A DNA stretch of 64,000 nucleotides from Gari tellinella (GCA_922989275.2 OV277866.1:34861246-34925245); one strand, 5' to 3'; positions 21,469 to 32,175 are shown, counted from the first letter of the stretch. Translations and numbers: made by a program. Notes: generated from the letters alone by a model not told the origin.

Positions 21469-21696
21469 TATAGTGGAGAAATCTTTATGTTTCCCCAATA
21501 AACGCGTTTTCTCTTAAATATTTTTTTCAATTGCTAACAGTTTGGAGCCTGATCAGTCCCTGGGTAACTGTTTGCCACTAAGATTTAAATAAATATTCAC
21601 AATTGTCAAAAAGGTGCAATATCCTCAATTTTATTGAAATGCGTTTTGCGTTTCGTTTGCGTTTAAACGGGAAGAAAAAACATTTTCTCCACTGTA
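21469..21696 (+). mobile_element. Family A MITE with hairpin partly deleted
   Basis: TATAGTGGAGAAATC on the left and AAACATTTTCTCCACTGTA on the right. The hairpin is cut to GGAGCCTGATCAGTCCCTGG followed directly by GTAACTGTTTGCC. Confidence 0.8.
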
Positions 21697-21869
21697 CCCT
21701 TACCCTTTAATCGAGTTGAAGGAACGATCGCGTCATTTGCGTTTCTCGCGAGATCGTAGATTTTGTTATGCATGCTTTAACATTCAGCGCACTCACTTAC
21801 GAGTGGCCTACTGCTCAACAAGAACGCGCGTTGACAGTGACGTCCTTGACGTTTCTACAGCAGGTGTAC

Positions 21870-22055
21870 CCCGTCAGGAGCCTGATCATACGCCGGGTTA
21901 CCTGGAGTCTGATCTGGCTTCGAACTGTTAATCATGCAAATTAAAAAGAGTCGCCAAAAGTGTCAAACAACTTGTATTTTTCTTTATTTTTTTAAATGCG
22001 TTTGTGAAACTTTCGCGATTACATTTAAAAGGGAAAGAACAACTTTTCCACTGTA
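21870..22055 (+). mobile_element. Family A MITE, right part
   Basis: GTCAGGAGCCTGATCATACG / CCGGGTTACCTGGAGTCTGA / TCTGGCTTCG, ending AGAACAACTTTTCCACTGTA. Confidence 0.7.
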
Positions 22056-22167
22056 ATAGCAATTGTTTGGACATGCGATATAATTAGTGAAACTAAAAGC
22101 AGCATGAAGGCTATAACATGTAGGAAATATATATTTGAGCCATGCCATGAGACAACCTGATTTTGTG

Positions 22168-22243
22168 TATTGCAAACAGTGTAGATCAGTCAAGGCGCTA
22201 CGTCAAAGCTGCGACGGTTTGTCTTGACCTACACTATATGACA
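22168..22243. repeat. Hairpin of the A/B type, diverged
   Basis: TTGCAAACAGTGTAGATCAG / TCAAGGCGCTACG and TTGTCTTGACCTACACTATA form an imperfect hairpin flanked by TGACACC, as in family B. Confidence 0.5.
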
Positions 22244-22583
22244 CCTACAAGCATCTGTTTACATGTAGCTGTATTATTTACGGTATTTGGCAGTGAAGAC
22301 AATCTTCAGATACAGAGCTTAAGATAACAACGGTGTTTGATCTGTATATTCTTGCAATGCAATAAGGCTGGTTTTGTAATGGTATGGCTCAGTTCCTTAT
22401 TCCCATCTGACAGGTAAGAAAGGGATCCTTAATCTATATTATCGGCTTCAGATTTGGCTAGCGTTTAATCGTATTCCAATGAATTAACTGTTTTAACAAA
22501 ATCTTATTTATTGAAAGAATGACGTAAAACAACGATGCCCCCATTGTATCAATTTTAGCGTAAAGCTGTTGGGTGATATTGTT
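22244..22583. other. No gene seen
   Basis: Unremarkable sequence. Confidence 0.4.
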
Positions 22584-22823
22584 ACAGAGAAAAAAGTTTT
22601 TCTTTCCCAATTAAACGTGCTAAAACGTTATGTCCATAACAAACAGACTGGAAACAGATCAGAGGCCGGAGAACCATAACATGCTCAAAACTGTTTGCAA
22701 ATCGGATAAAGGTACATGTAAATCATCAGAATGTTCGGGAAACATCCTATTTCTCCATTTAATAGATTCTTGTTTGTGTTTCGTTTCATTTAAAACGGGA
22801 ACAAGCAACGACTTTTTACTGTA
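22584..22823 (+). mobile_element. Family A MITE, eroded
   Basis: TACAGAGAAAAAAGTTTTTC with TTTCCCAATTAAACG, decayed hairpin GGAAACAGATCAGAGGCCGG, right end AGCAACGACTTTTTACTGTA. Confidence 0.65.
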
Positions 22824-23149
22824 GTTATACTTGTTATCAATTGTTGGTGATAAAAATACTCTATCAAAGATACGTGTTATATATTCACATTAAAACAATG
22901 AAAATATTGTCTTTTTCTACTTTTGATTTGAAAATATCCTACTTATATACGGGAAGATGTTACTCTTTCCCATTTAAAAGAAACCATCACTGTATACATG
23001 TACATGCGAAGCAGTAAAATGTATATTAGAATCATGGTTTTTGGGGAAATATTGATGAAACAAGAACTGTCACTGAAATATGACAATGTTCAGAACTGAT
23101 GCGTTGACCTATTGTGATATATTATAATATAATATATATACGGAAGTTA

Positions 23150-23859
23150 TAAGCCATGTTAAAGATTTCCATCAAATTGACTCTAAATGTCAAAGACATT
23201 GAGGGAGTAGTATATGTCTGCTGCAAAGTCTTGTCACCATGGGCACTGTGTCCAAGTATGAAGTAAATCCATTGAAAAATAAGGAAAGTATGGCCAATGT
23301 TGAAGCTTTTAACAAATTAGATCATCTAGGTCAAGGTCATCGAGGTATCAATGTCAAATAAGTATACGTCAGCTGAAAGTTCCTGTCTCAAGGGGTGTTG
23401 TGACTAAGTATGAAGTAAATCCATTTGCCAATAAGGAAGTTATGGCCAATGTTAAAGGGTTTTTTAAACAATATACTCACGGTCAATGTCATTGAGGGGC
23501 CAAAGTCAAAAAAAGGTTTATTTCAATTGAAAGGTGCTGTCCCAAAGGGTGTTGTACAGTGGAGATAACGTTATTCTTTTCCAAAAAACGCGTTAAAGCT
23601 TAAACTATTTCCCCCCATGCAAACAGTTTGGAGCATGATCAGACACCGGGTAACAGGCTCCAAACTGTTGGCCACTCATATTATAATACATGGTTAGATT
23701 TATCAAAATTATGTCATTTTCTCCATTTTAATGCAATGCGTTTGCGTTTGTTTGCGTTTATACGGGAGATAATATCGATTCCCCTCTGTATTTAGATATG
23801 ATACAATTCCATTCAGTAATAAGTAAGTTATGAGCAATGTTTAAGTTTTCGGACGGAAT

Positions 23860-23890
<31 letters not shown>

Positions 23891-23912
23891 GGACGGACTG
23901 ACAGACAGACGG
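23150..23912. repeat. Tandem ~152-bp repeat units ending in a (GACA)n tract, interrupted by a MITE
   Basis: AAGTATGAAGTAAATCCATT occurs at 23254 and 23406, and TATGGCCAATGTT follows in each. A third unit starts near 23540, is interrupted at 23555-23790, and continues with AGTTATGAGCAATGTTTAAG. The array runs into a GACA microsatellite at 23864-23912. This arrangement is common in molluscan dispersed repeats (from memory). Confidence 0.75.
23555..23790 (+). mobile_element. Family A MITE inserted in the tandem repeat
   Basis: TACAGTGGAGATAACGTTAT to a decayed right end AATATCGATTCCCCTCTGTA, hairpin shortened (GGAGCATGATCAGACACCGG then GTAACAGGCTCC). It splits a repeat unit at TA. Confidence 0.8.
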
Positions 23913-24019
23913 ACAATTCAGAAACTATATTTCTTCCTTCAGCGGCATAAAAAACCTTGATATAAGAGGTATATATAGTTCCCCATGTCGTCGGATAGGC
24001 AACACAGCTGTTTTACTGT

Positions 24020-24115
24020 GAAATGAAAATAAAATTGTTAGACATTTCAACGAAATGTTATCTTCTACATTATATTGAATTGCGTTTGCGTTTAACCGAA
24101 AAATAATACCGCTGG
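24020..24115 (+). mobile_element. Family A MITE, right-end fragment
   Basis: CTTCTACATTATATTGAATT then GCGTTTGCGTTTAACCGAAA and AATAATACCGCTGGAG match the right flank of family A. Confidence 0.5.
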
Positions 24116-24418
24116 AGATGTTAGTGTATACACCGATCTGAGCCTAGGCATGTAGTACACTAATGAGTGAAAGATAAATGTGTGTAAATCTGTGTTTGAG
24201 TATTCAAGAGTTGTCTTTCCTGGGTAATGTACCTCTAATCCACAAAACACGAACAGACCAGGAATTGCATAAAAATACTTCGATTCCATTCGAACGTCAG
24301 TCTGCAAAAGTGGCACTTATCCAAGTTTTCAAAACAACTAAAATGGAACTTGAAAAACCATTTGAGCCGAAATAAGTGTCTGACTAAAAAAGGGATACTT
24401 CTCTCTTACTCGTTTTAC

Positions 24419-24670
24419 TTAACCCTTTACCTGATAGCCTATTTCTAGTATTGAAAATAGGTGACTACTTAAAGCAGGTTGAAAGTAAAGTAGAATGCGC
24501 CATATGGCGCATTCTGCTTTACTTTCAGCCTACTTTAAGTTACTATTTGCTAGTATATAGAAAATATTTCTTATAGTATATATTCATGACAGTATAAAAT
24601 GGAACTATTTTCTTTGGCGGATGAATAAAATGAATGCGCTAAAAGTCGCTTCTATAAGGGAAAGGGTTAA
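24419..24670 (+). mobile_element. Family C MITE, full length (252 bp)
   Basis: TTAACCCTTTACCTGATAGC to GGGAAAGGGTTAA, hairpin AAAGCAGGTTGAAAGTAAAG / TAGAATGCGCCATATGGCGC. TTAA on both sides. Confidence 0.92.
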
Positions 24671-24897
24671 CACTGTCACTTCCGAGGACGCCTAACGTCG
24701 AATTTGCAAACAGTTTGGAACCGGATCAGAAGCCACGTGAGGTTGCTTCTGATCAGGATCAACCCTGTTAGTTGTATCGATATCTCTCAAGTCAATATAC
24801 CAAAGATATATCTTTATATCTTTGAAACGATCTTGCAGACAACAATATTGAAGCAGACGACAATGTGGCGGGGAGGGACAAACGATTACGATTAAGT
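24667..24897 (+). mobile_element. Family B MITE abutting family C and sharing its TTAA
   Basis: It begins at the TTAA that ends the previous element (TTAACACTGTCACTTCC). The hairpin is TTTGCAAACAGTTTGGAACC / GGATCAGAAGCCACGTG, and the right flank AACAATATTGAAGCAGACGA. Its right end is decayed. Confidence 0.75.
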
Positions 24898-24929
24898 TGA
24901 CAATTATATTTATATTCAAACTAATTCAA

Positions 24930-25165
24930 ATCCTTTAAAAAATGACTTTTAATTTGTTGTCTGCAATGTTGTTTCAAAATTACAAATTAGGCAGTTTGAC
25001 TGCGGAAATTTCAAAACGAGTGTCAAATAGTTTCAATCCTGATCAGACGCCGCGTAACACGACGTCTGATCAGGTTCGAAACTGTTTGCAAACGCGCTTC
25101 AAAGCAAAGGTAACATTTCCAACCGTTTTACATCACTCTCATGCCATCGTCTGCATTATACAATT
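24930..25165 (-). mobile_element. Family B MITE, reverse orientation
   Basis: TTGTTGTCTGCAATGTTG on the left. The hairpin AATCCTGATCAGACGCCGCG / TAACACGACGTCTGATCAGG is followed by TTTGCAAACGCGCTTC. Confidence 0.75.
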
Positions 25166-25191
25166 TCGTCTGCATTAATTTGTTATTAGGT

Positions 25192-25446
25192 CAGGGCTGC
25201 CATAAGTTGACATGAAAAATCCTAAGATTCCCAAAATTGCATTTTTCAAGTGCGATTTTACGAATCGTACCTTTACCCCATAGCCTTTTTCTTGTTTTGT
25301 TGACATGCGACTACTTAAAGCAGGTTGTAAGTAGAGCAGAATGCGCCTTAGGGCGCATTCTGCTTTACTTTCAGCCTGCTTTAAGCTACCACGTACTGGG
25401 AAAAAATCCGGAGATTTAGGAAAAATCCGGAGAAATGGCAGCCCTG
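25192..25446 (+). mobile_element. Family L MITE: new ends carrying a family C hairpin
   Basis: Ends CAGGGCTGCCATAAG and AAATGGCAGCCCTG are flanked by a direct repeat TTAGGT (25186-25191 and 25447-25452). Inside is a family C segment from ACCCCATAGCC through AAAGCAGGTTGTAAGTAGAG / CAGAATGCGCCTTAGGGCGC to TTTAAGCTACC, without the TTAA ends of family C. The CAGGG start recalls hAT elements, but a 6-bp duplication is not the usual 8. Confidence 0.8.
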
Positions 25447-25864
25447 TTAGGTATTTAGACTAACGAAATATTTATATCAGTATTAAACAGATTTGGCCTT
25501 GAGAAATGCTATCTGTTTGCAAATAACTATTGCACTATTGAGCTGACCTTGGCTACATGTATAATTTTTATGCGTGTATTAATGTACAAGTACTGATTCG
25601 TAATATTTAGTTTTGTTTTGGATTCGAACTTTACTCAGAAACAAAGCTGAAAATGAAACTACACATAGTTCCAAAACCAATGACATGCAGCGCTATATAT
25701 CGATCTGGCTTTCTATGCACTGGCCAAGATATTTTAAACAGATAATATAAATTATAAAACGAACAACAGTGCACACTATTGTCCTCTGATCTCGGTTTAC
25801 ATTGTTTGCAAAAGACAATGTACGATTCGCATGGTTGCAAAATATATTACATCAAATTAGACAA

Positions 25865-25977
25865 CTCTTTTAGGATCTTTCTGTTTTACTGTCACCTTGC
25901 TTAATGCTTTCACAAGTCTTCTATACAACCAATTAGCCGTCATGTAAATGGTCGTAATGGAGAGATGTTACTGTACT
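25865..25977 (+). mobile_element. Family D MITE, right half
   Basis: TTAGGATCTTTCTGTTTTAC then TGTCACCTTGCTTAATGC and ATGGTCGTAATGGAGAGATG, ending TTACTGTA. Confidence 0.75.
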
Positions 25978-26040
25978 GGAATACCTGTGGGTAATCGGGC
26001 ATTTCAAATCAGACAAAGTCCGTATAACATACACTTATGT

Positions 26041-26152
26041 TAGGGAGAATGGACGAGTATCTCTCCATTCCTGAAAAATAATGGAGACGAGGCCCCGAAG
26101 GGGCCGAGCCTGCATTATTTTTCATGAATGGAGAAATACGAGTTCATTCTCC
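26041..26152. mobile_element. Family H palindromic element
   Basis: GGGAGAATGGACGAGTATCT / CTCCATTCCTGAAAAATAAT and a centre GAGGCCCCGAAGGGGCCGAG, then the mirrored arm. A related one is at 27766-27928. Confidence 0.75.
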
Positions 26153-26567
26153 CACTTAAAATACACCTAACATGAATTTAGTATTGTTAAATAACAAATG
26201 TATTCCCACTTGTACCCTCAGCTAAATATTGTGTAATTGCACTGTTAGTGATACTCATGCTGATGAGCATGCTTTTTTCAAGAAATTCTAGCAATTAGAA
26301 ATAACTCTCCATTCCTTAAAGAATGTCGTGTACAATGACTGTGTACAGTGCTTTAACTGGTCATTTCATGTAAAATCACCGTAGACGATGGCTGACCAGA
26401 ACCTCTCTGGCTATACTCAGTCTGTGTTAATATGACACCGGGAAAAGATTTGAAAACGTTGGATTTATTTCATAATCTTGATTTTCTTTCTTTCGAATGG
26501 GACTTATACTTGTGTATGAGTGTATATTTAGCAGCTTGAAAATATCTTCTAAGTAACATTAGTCAAA

Positions 26568-26632
26568 CATCTTAGATCCGGATCCGTCGTCGACCTACCC
26601 GGCATCTGATCTGGATCTAAGGCGTTTGTTCA
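26568..26632. repeat. Degenerate A/B-type hairpin
   Basis: ATCTTAGATCCGGATCCGTC / GTCGACCTACCCGGCATCTG / ATCTGGATCTAAGGCG. Flanks not recognisable. Confidence 0.45.
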
Positions 26633-26697
26633 TGTTATTATGGTCACGATTGTAAGTACGGGTTACAACCCATACCATACACCATTTGAGCAATTTA

Positions 26698-26855
26698 TAC
26701 AGTAAACTCCTTCTATCACGACTACTAAACAAAAGGCTAATTAATTGTATAAAAGCCAGGTGGGGCTTAAAGAAAGATGAAAGTAAAACAGAAAGCTCCA
26801 AACATTTTTTAAAAATAACCTAGTTTAGTGGTCGTAATAGAGAGGTGTTATTGTA
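26698..26855 (+). mobile_element. Family D MITE with collapsed hairpin
   Basis: TACAGTAAACTCCTTCTATC and AGTGGTCGTAATAGAGAGGT then GTTATTGTA. The hairpin has kept only the first arm (AAAGTAAAACAGAAAGCTCC). Confidence 0.75.
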
Positions 26856-27064
26856 TACCAAAGCCAGTAGTGTCTCTAAAGTTATCGTCTGCTTCACTTT
26901 GAAAGCTAACAAATATCAGTTACACGTATACTTGAGGATATGGATCTATTAATCAAGTGTAAACCAGTATGGATCCACATGAGACATCGACGTATTTGGT
27001 GTCAGGGCTGGATCCAAGCTGTTTGCAAATTAATTATAATCTGATGTTAAATTGATTGGATTCT

Positions 27065-27110
27065 CTTAAGACGCCAAATCTTTCGGCGTCTTATTACATT
27101 CCAAGCTTTT
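27065..27110. repeat. Degenerate A/B-type hairpin
   Basis: AAGACGCCAAATCTTTCGGC then GTCTTATTACATTCCAAGC; flanks lost. Confidence 0.4.
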
Positions 27111-27149
27111 TGTAAGGGTATTCGTTTTAAGTGTCTAGTCGTTTGTAGC

Positions 27150-27515
27150 TTGCTGAAGGCGAATAAAAAACAAGTGACAGGTAAAGGAAGATGTAAGTAA
27201 AACAGAAAGCTTCAAAATGAAATTTCTGTGTTACTTTCACTTTCCTTGAATGGATCTAGTCACCGGCCTTAGACACCAAATAGTAAACAAAGAATTAGTT
27301 GTAGTAATAGGGAGGTTTTACTGTATGCACAATCAAACCTGTCTTCAGCTACCACTAAAATCGATAAGCAGGTTGCGGCTTAATGCAGGACAAAAGTAAT
27401 ACAGAATGTTCATATAGGAGCCTTCTGTTTTATTTTTGTCCTGCGTTTAGCGGCAACCTCCCTTAAACGATCACCCTGCATCTTCGGTCAGTGGTCGCTT
27501 AGCAGTCTCTTTTTA
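27150..27515 (+). mobile_element. Two adjacent family D-like MITEs
   Basis: The first copy has hairpin AAGTAAAACAGAAAGCTTC / AAATTTCTGTGTTACTTTC and ends AATAGGGAGGTTTTACTGTA (to 27325). The second has arms AATGCAGGACAAAAGTAATA / CAGAATGTTC and GAGCCTTCTGTTTTATTTTT / GTCCTGCGTTTAGC. It shows that the D hairpin varies with compensating changes in both arms. Confidence 0.65.
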
Positions 27516-27764
27516 CAGTGGATAATACGTTATTCTTTCCCGTTTAAACGCACACCAATCGCAAACGCATTGTAGTAAAATGGAGCAAATTACAAATTTT
27601 TGAAAATTCTGAGTATCCGTTTTAATCTGAGTGGCAAACAGTTTGGAGCCTGATCAGACGCAGGGTTACCTGGCGTCTAATCTGGCTCCAAACTAATTGC
27701 AATGGAAATACTAGTTTTAGCGTAAACGCGTTTATTGGGAAAGAATAACGCATTCTCCACTGTA
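27514..27764 (-). mobile_element. Family A MITE, full length (251 bp)
   Basis: TACAGTGGATAATACGTTAT to AATAACGCATTCTCCACTGT, hairpin AAACAGTTTGGAGCCTGATC / AGACGCAGGGTTACCTGGCG. Confidence 0.9.
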
Positions 27765-27765
27765 T

Positions 27766-27928
27766 TCAGGAATGGAGCGTTCGGAACAATAAGTCTCCAT
27801 TACTTTTTCCGACACAATTGTGTACCTACATGTATTACACACTTGTGTAGGTAAAGTAATGGAGACCTATTGTTCCGAACGCTCCATTCCTGAAAAATAA
27901 TGGAGCGTTTTTGAATGGGATAATAGTA
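27766..27928. mobile_element. Family H palindromic element, larger copy
   Basis: Arms CAGGAATGGAGCGTTCGGAA / CAATAAGTCTCCATTAC and the mirrored GTAATGGAGACCTATTG. The second arm is followed by TGAAAAATAATGGAGCG. It directly follows the TA of the family A copy. Confidence 0.75.
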
Positions 27929-28005
27929 CAGGTGTATTTTAAACGCAGATACCCCCGCGGTGCTATTCAAAAAGTGTCCTCTTACATCTGATACCGGACA
28001 CTTTT

Positions 28006-28246
28006 TTCTGTTACCGGACAGTTTTACTTTCTGTTATTGTATACTTTTTACGGGCGTGATGCACGTGCCACCTGTTTAACTCTTGCACTGCCCGGGTATG
28101 AACGAGGTAACCCTTGTAATTCTACAGTGGAGAAAACGTTATTCTTTCCCAACAAACGCGTTTACGATTAAACTATTGATTCCATTGCAAACAGTTTGGA
28201 GCCTGATCAGACGCCGGGTAACTCGGTTCCAAACTGTTTGTCACTC
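28006..28246 (+). repeat. Segmental duplication, copy 1 (with truncated family A MITE)
   Basis: CTGTTACCGGACAGTTTTAC through the family A left half (TACAGTGGAGAAAACG at 28123) to GTTTGTCACTC is repeated almost exactly at 28900-29146. Both copies share the same hairpin deletion (GTAACTCGGTTCC), so they descend from one locus. Copy 1 stops inside the MITE. Confidence 0.92.
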
Positions 28247-28899
28247 TTATCTGGAGCCCTGAAACAGTAGCCTAGCTGTTTATGCACTGATGTGAGTGTA
28301 AAATTAGACACAGCCAGTGTGTAATACTGAGCTTCTATTTTAAGATATGCTAGCAGAATCTGATGTGTATTTATAGATATAGACAGTGGCAGCTAGGTAT
28401 TTTGTTTAATAATGGTTTACTTCCAATTTATTTTAATTGTTAACTAATAAATTTTGTACAAATTTACCATACGTTGATAGCAATATAATAAATGGCCTCA
28501 AGTGAGTTAAACACAATTGTGTTGTTTCATCATTTATTTACAAGAGTGATGTGTTATAGACCTTGTAAAGCAGGGCAGACTGTTCTGTAAGGGCCTGCAC
28601 AGTTTATCTAGTTATAGTTTGTTTCAAGAAACTCCCCATGAATTAAGTTTGATATACAGAACAATATAATTTAATCTGAGGATCTCCTACCAGTAGCTAG
28701 GATATGTTTTGCATTTCTGTACATTTATAGTTTTTTAGTCAGAGTTATGCTATATAGTTGAATGTGTATTTTTTGCTTTTCAATCCAAGATATTACAATT
28801 CTTTGAAAACCTCCAATTTCGTACAATTTTGCACACCCATCAACAGCATGAATTCCACCAACCATTCCGCCGAATATCTTTTTTAAAGATATTTCTTGT
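28247..28899. other. Spacer between duplicated segments; no gene seen
   Basis: AT-rich sequence without recognised repeat or exon. Confidence 0.5.
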
Positions 28900-29146
28900 T
28901 TCTGTTACCGGACAGTTTTACTTTCTGTTATTGTATACTTTTTACGGGCGTGATGCACGTGTCACCTGTTTAACTCTTGCACTGCCCGGGTACATGTATG
29001 AACGAGGTAACCCTTGTAATGCTACAGTGGAGAAAACGTTATTCTTTCCCAACAAACGCGTTTACGATTAAACTATTGATTCCATTGCAAACAGTTTGGA
29101 GCCTGATCAGACGCCGGGTAACTCGGTTCCAAACTGTTTGTCACTC
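28900..29146 (+). repeat. Segmental duplication, copy 2
   Basis: Matches 28006-28246 in direct orientation with one 6-base insertion (ACATGT after CCCGGGT) and very few substitutions. Confidence 0.92.
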
Positions 29147-29269
29147 AAATTAAAACAAATAATGAGAAATACCAAAAAATGGTAATTGCCTACATTTGTA
29201 CATTTTAGCGATTTGCGTTTGTGTTTCGTTTGCGTTTAAATGGGAAAGAATAACGTTTTCTCCACTGTA
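29023..29269 (+). mobile_element. Family A MITE with one hairpin arm deleted
   Basis: TACAGTGGAGAAAACGTTAT to AATAACGTTTTCTCCACTGT, both ends intact. The hairpin reads GGAGCCTGATCAGACGCCGG then GTAACTCGGTTCCAAACTG. Confidence 0.9.
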
Positions 29270-29279
29270 AGTACCGTTT

Positions 29280-29462
29280 GGCTAACATTGGCAAACAGTT
29301 TGGATCCGGAGAAGACACTGCGTAACGCAACATGTGATCTGGATCCAAATTGTTCGGCACTCATATTCAATTTTTATTCAATTTGAATAGCATAGGAAAG
29401 ATTTTGTGTTTCTCCGCAGACGATATATTTGAAGCAGATGGCAATTCAGCATGATAAGGGAT
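29280..29462 (+). mobile_element. Family B MITE, eroded
   Basis: GGCAAACAGTTTGGATCCGG / AGAAGACACTGCGTAACGCA, then GATCTGGATCCAAATTGTTC and ATTTGAAGCAGATGGCAA. Confidence 0.65.
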
Positions 29463-29463
29463 A

Positions 29464-29645
29464 ACGAACATTTGCAAACAGTTTTGATCAATATCGACAC
29501 ACAGTAACTCTGCGTTTGAACAGGATCCAAACTAATAACACTTGTATCAATATTCATGCAGTCAAAGCCAGAAAGTTTGCTTTGGAGAATAAATGCAGAC
29601 GGCATTTTCAAAGCAGGCGACAATATTGCAGAGAAAGAGTAAAAA
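29464..29645 (+). mobile_element. Family B MITE, eroded
   Basis: TTTGCAAACAGTTTTGATC with decayed arms, ATCAATATTCATGCAGTCAA and GACAATATTGCAGAGAAAGA. Confidence 0.6.
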
Positions 29646-30187
29646 ACGCAATTTAATAGTGTGCCTGTTCGGGAGAAAAATCTTTGGCCCTTGGTTTGAT
29701 TATAATGGGGTGGAAAATGAATAATATCGGTCTAAGATGAAGAGTTTAAAATATTTATTGAACTTATTACTAAATGCTAAAAAAGAAATGCTACCTAAAC
29801 TGATAAATAGAGCGCTTATCTTACTAGCTGAATCCTAACGCGGAACGAAGACAAACAAATACGTAGTTATTTTAGGCATGACCCAGCACACAGGCTGCAT
29901 GGTATGCCCGTGCAAGTTAGAAAAAGGACAAATGAAAAATAAAGTTGGTTTACGTGTAATTCCATATTTTAGAAGTGGATATTTTAAATTACTATATTAA
30001 ATTGACCACAATCATTATTGACTCGGTATAAAATATTTATCAAAATCTTCGTATAAGTCAGATACCGATACTCGTTCGCTTTAAAAGAGTCCGCTAACAA
30101 GGGTAAGAGTATTGTTTCGCTCGGACGAACAACAACCTTGTTGTTCATACTCCCAAAGTTCATAAATGCGTTGTCTGCTTTGCTTAT
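29646..30187. other. No gene seen
   Basis: No domain or repeat recognised. Confidence 0.45.
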
Positions 30188-30547
30188 ATAGCGTTCCCTC
30201 TTTACAACGACCCGCCCAACAACGACTCCCTCCTTACAACGACCATTGCCGCTGTTCCGTAAACAGGACAATTGTGTCCAACCTGTTCACGAATGCAATG
30301 TCGTCTGCGTAAAATTGTCTCCTGCTAACTTTCTCAAGGTTACATAATGGACATTTTGACGGTTAAAACTTAATTAGGAGTGACAAACAGCTTGAATCAA
30401 GATCAGACGCCGCGTAACGCGGCGTCTGATCTTGATTCAAGCTATTTGCAAATGTAAGTCAATTTCCCTCTCTATAACGACTCCCTCCGAACAACACACA
30501 CACTCTCTGTCTCCAATTGGGTGTCGTTGTAGAGAGGAAACACTGTA
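30188..30547 (+). mobile_element. Family E MITE, full length with near-perfect hairpin
   Basis: GCGTTCCCTCTTTACAACGA at the left and GGTGTCGTTGTAGAGAGGAA then ACACTGTA at the right. Hairpin CAAACAGCTTGAATCAAGAT / CAGACGCCGCG-TAA-CGCGGC / GTCTGATCTTGATTCAAGC. It has a second GACTCCCTCC motif inside each end. Confidence 0.85.
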
Positions 30548-30654
30548 TTTGTTTTAGGGTTTCGTCTTCTTCGATGTGTACATGAATATAAATACACCTT
30601 CAAAGAATGGCTTCTTGATTCAACTGTTCCTATAAATACACTCGATATTATAAC

Positions 30655-30890
30655 ATTACCCCATAATACGCACGTTTACGCCTTTTATTTATTCCTCAAA
30701 TGAAGAAAATAGTTTCTATTTATACAGTCAAGAATAAGTACCATAAATAAATATTTTCTTTTTCTTATTAGGTACTAGCTTAAAGCAGGCGGAAAGCAAA
30801 GCAGAATGCACCTTAAGGTGCATTCTGCTTTACTTTTAAACTGCTTTAAATAGTCACCTATTTTGAATACTCGAAAAAGGTAATTGGGTG
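30655..30890 (+). mobile_element. Family C MITE, slightly eroded
   Basis: ATTACCCCATAATACGCACG, AATGAAGAAAATAGTTTC, hairpin AAAGCAGGCGGAAAGCAAAG / CAGAATGCACCTTAAGGTGC. TTAA ends are lost. Confidence 0.8.
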
Positions 30891-31271
30891 ATGAGTTTTC
30901 ACACATTTATGATGTATAAAACTCTTTTCAATTTCAATACTTCAATATAACATTTACATATTTTGTGCATATTGATGAACCCCCTGAGTGTCTTCTTTAA
31001 GATTTGAAAATAGCATCAGGGATTAGTGCCGCCATATGTTAGACAAAGTATATTAGAAAGCGGGGCAAACTCTGGTCATACATTTTCCAATCTGAATCTA
31101 CATTGATTTCGAAAAGCGCGAATAAACGCATTTCACAGTAAAGTGGTCTAAGGCCAGATATATATTTTGACGATATCTAGCCGTAATTACAAGTTAAATA
31201 CTTTATTAGCCCTGTGAAATAACGGATAATTCGGCTGCACGTGCATGTATGAGACCCAGATAACGTAGATA
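30891..31271. other. No gene seen
   Basis: No recognised structure. Confidence 0.45.
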
Positions 31272-31517
31272 ATATAGATATAACTTATTATTTCCATTTT
31301 AAATTAAACGAAACGCAAACACATTCCAATGAAATGTAGAAAATTACATGTTTGCCAATTCTTACCAGTTATTTTAATCTGAGTGGCAATAAATGTTGAG
31401 TTTGATCACCCGCCGGTTTGTCTGGCTTCTAATCTGGTTCCAACCCGTCTACAGTGAAACATATTGTAAAAGCATGAACGCGTTTTATTGGGAAAGCATA
31501 ACATATTCTTCATTGTA
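31272..31517 (-). mobile_element. Family A MITE, eroded
   Basis: TTATTATTTCCATTTTAAAT, AACGAAACGCAAACAC, decayed hairpin and ACGCGTTTTATTGGGAAAGC at the right, ending TTCTTCATTGTA. Confidence 0.7.
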
Positions 31518-31564
31518 ACCCATGTACATGCATGACGTAAGAACAACTTGCTATCTGATAAATA

Positions 31565-32001
31565 CACGTTACCAGTTGACAGTGCGATACAGAGTTATTT
31601 ATTTAGCTCGAGATGTTTTTGGCGGAAATAGCCGATCTGACGAGCGCCTTGGCGCGAGTCTGATCGGTTGTTTCCGCCAAAAACGTCGAAAGCTAAATAA
31701 CACTCTGTAGCGCACTGTCAACCGGTGATGTTTTTATTGTATGCCTTTAATACAATCCAGAAACAACTAAATAGTTGTTTAAATCGTTTTAAATCCAAAA
31801 TGTATTGATATTTGAAGCAGAAAAAGATTTTTAGCATACCACAAATAATAACGCGGCATTTATACATGTACCTAAATGACGTCACGCTAAATCGAAAGCG
31901 AGGTCAGAGTAAAATACAAGGTGGCTGATACAGACTCTTGTATTTTACTCTGAAGATACACGCGGAAACGCTCGATATCGTACGAAGGCATATAATAAAT
32001 G
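31565..32001 (+). mobile_element. Family G element, copy 2, inverted relative to copy 1
   Basis: The palindrome at 31565-31731 (GATGTTTTTGGCGGAAATAG / CCGATCTGACGAGCGCCTTG) is followed by the same flank as copy 1 in reverse: AACAACTAAATAGTTGTT, GAGTAAAATACAAGGTGGC and CGCGGAAACGCTCGATATCG. Confidence 0.8.
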
Positions 32002-32114
32002 TACGAGTTGTACTTATAATCAGTCAGTGAATATCTTTGTGTGTCACCTATATTTTGCTATGTCGTATTTGAACAGGTACATGTATGTCCTTGGTATTTA
32101 TCTGCATTTGTAAA

Positions 32115-32175
32115 GTACAGTCAAAACTCAATAACTCGAACTAACTGAATTCAAAAGAACCTGCATTTCTACAGT
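32115..32175 (+). mobile_element. Family K left-end fragment
   Basis: TACAGTCAAAACTCAATAAC then TCGAACTAACTGAATTC matches the K left end; the rest is cut by a family B copy. Confidence 0.55.
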
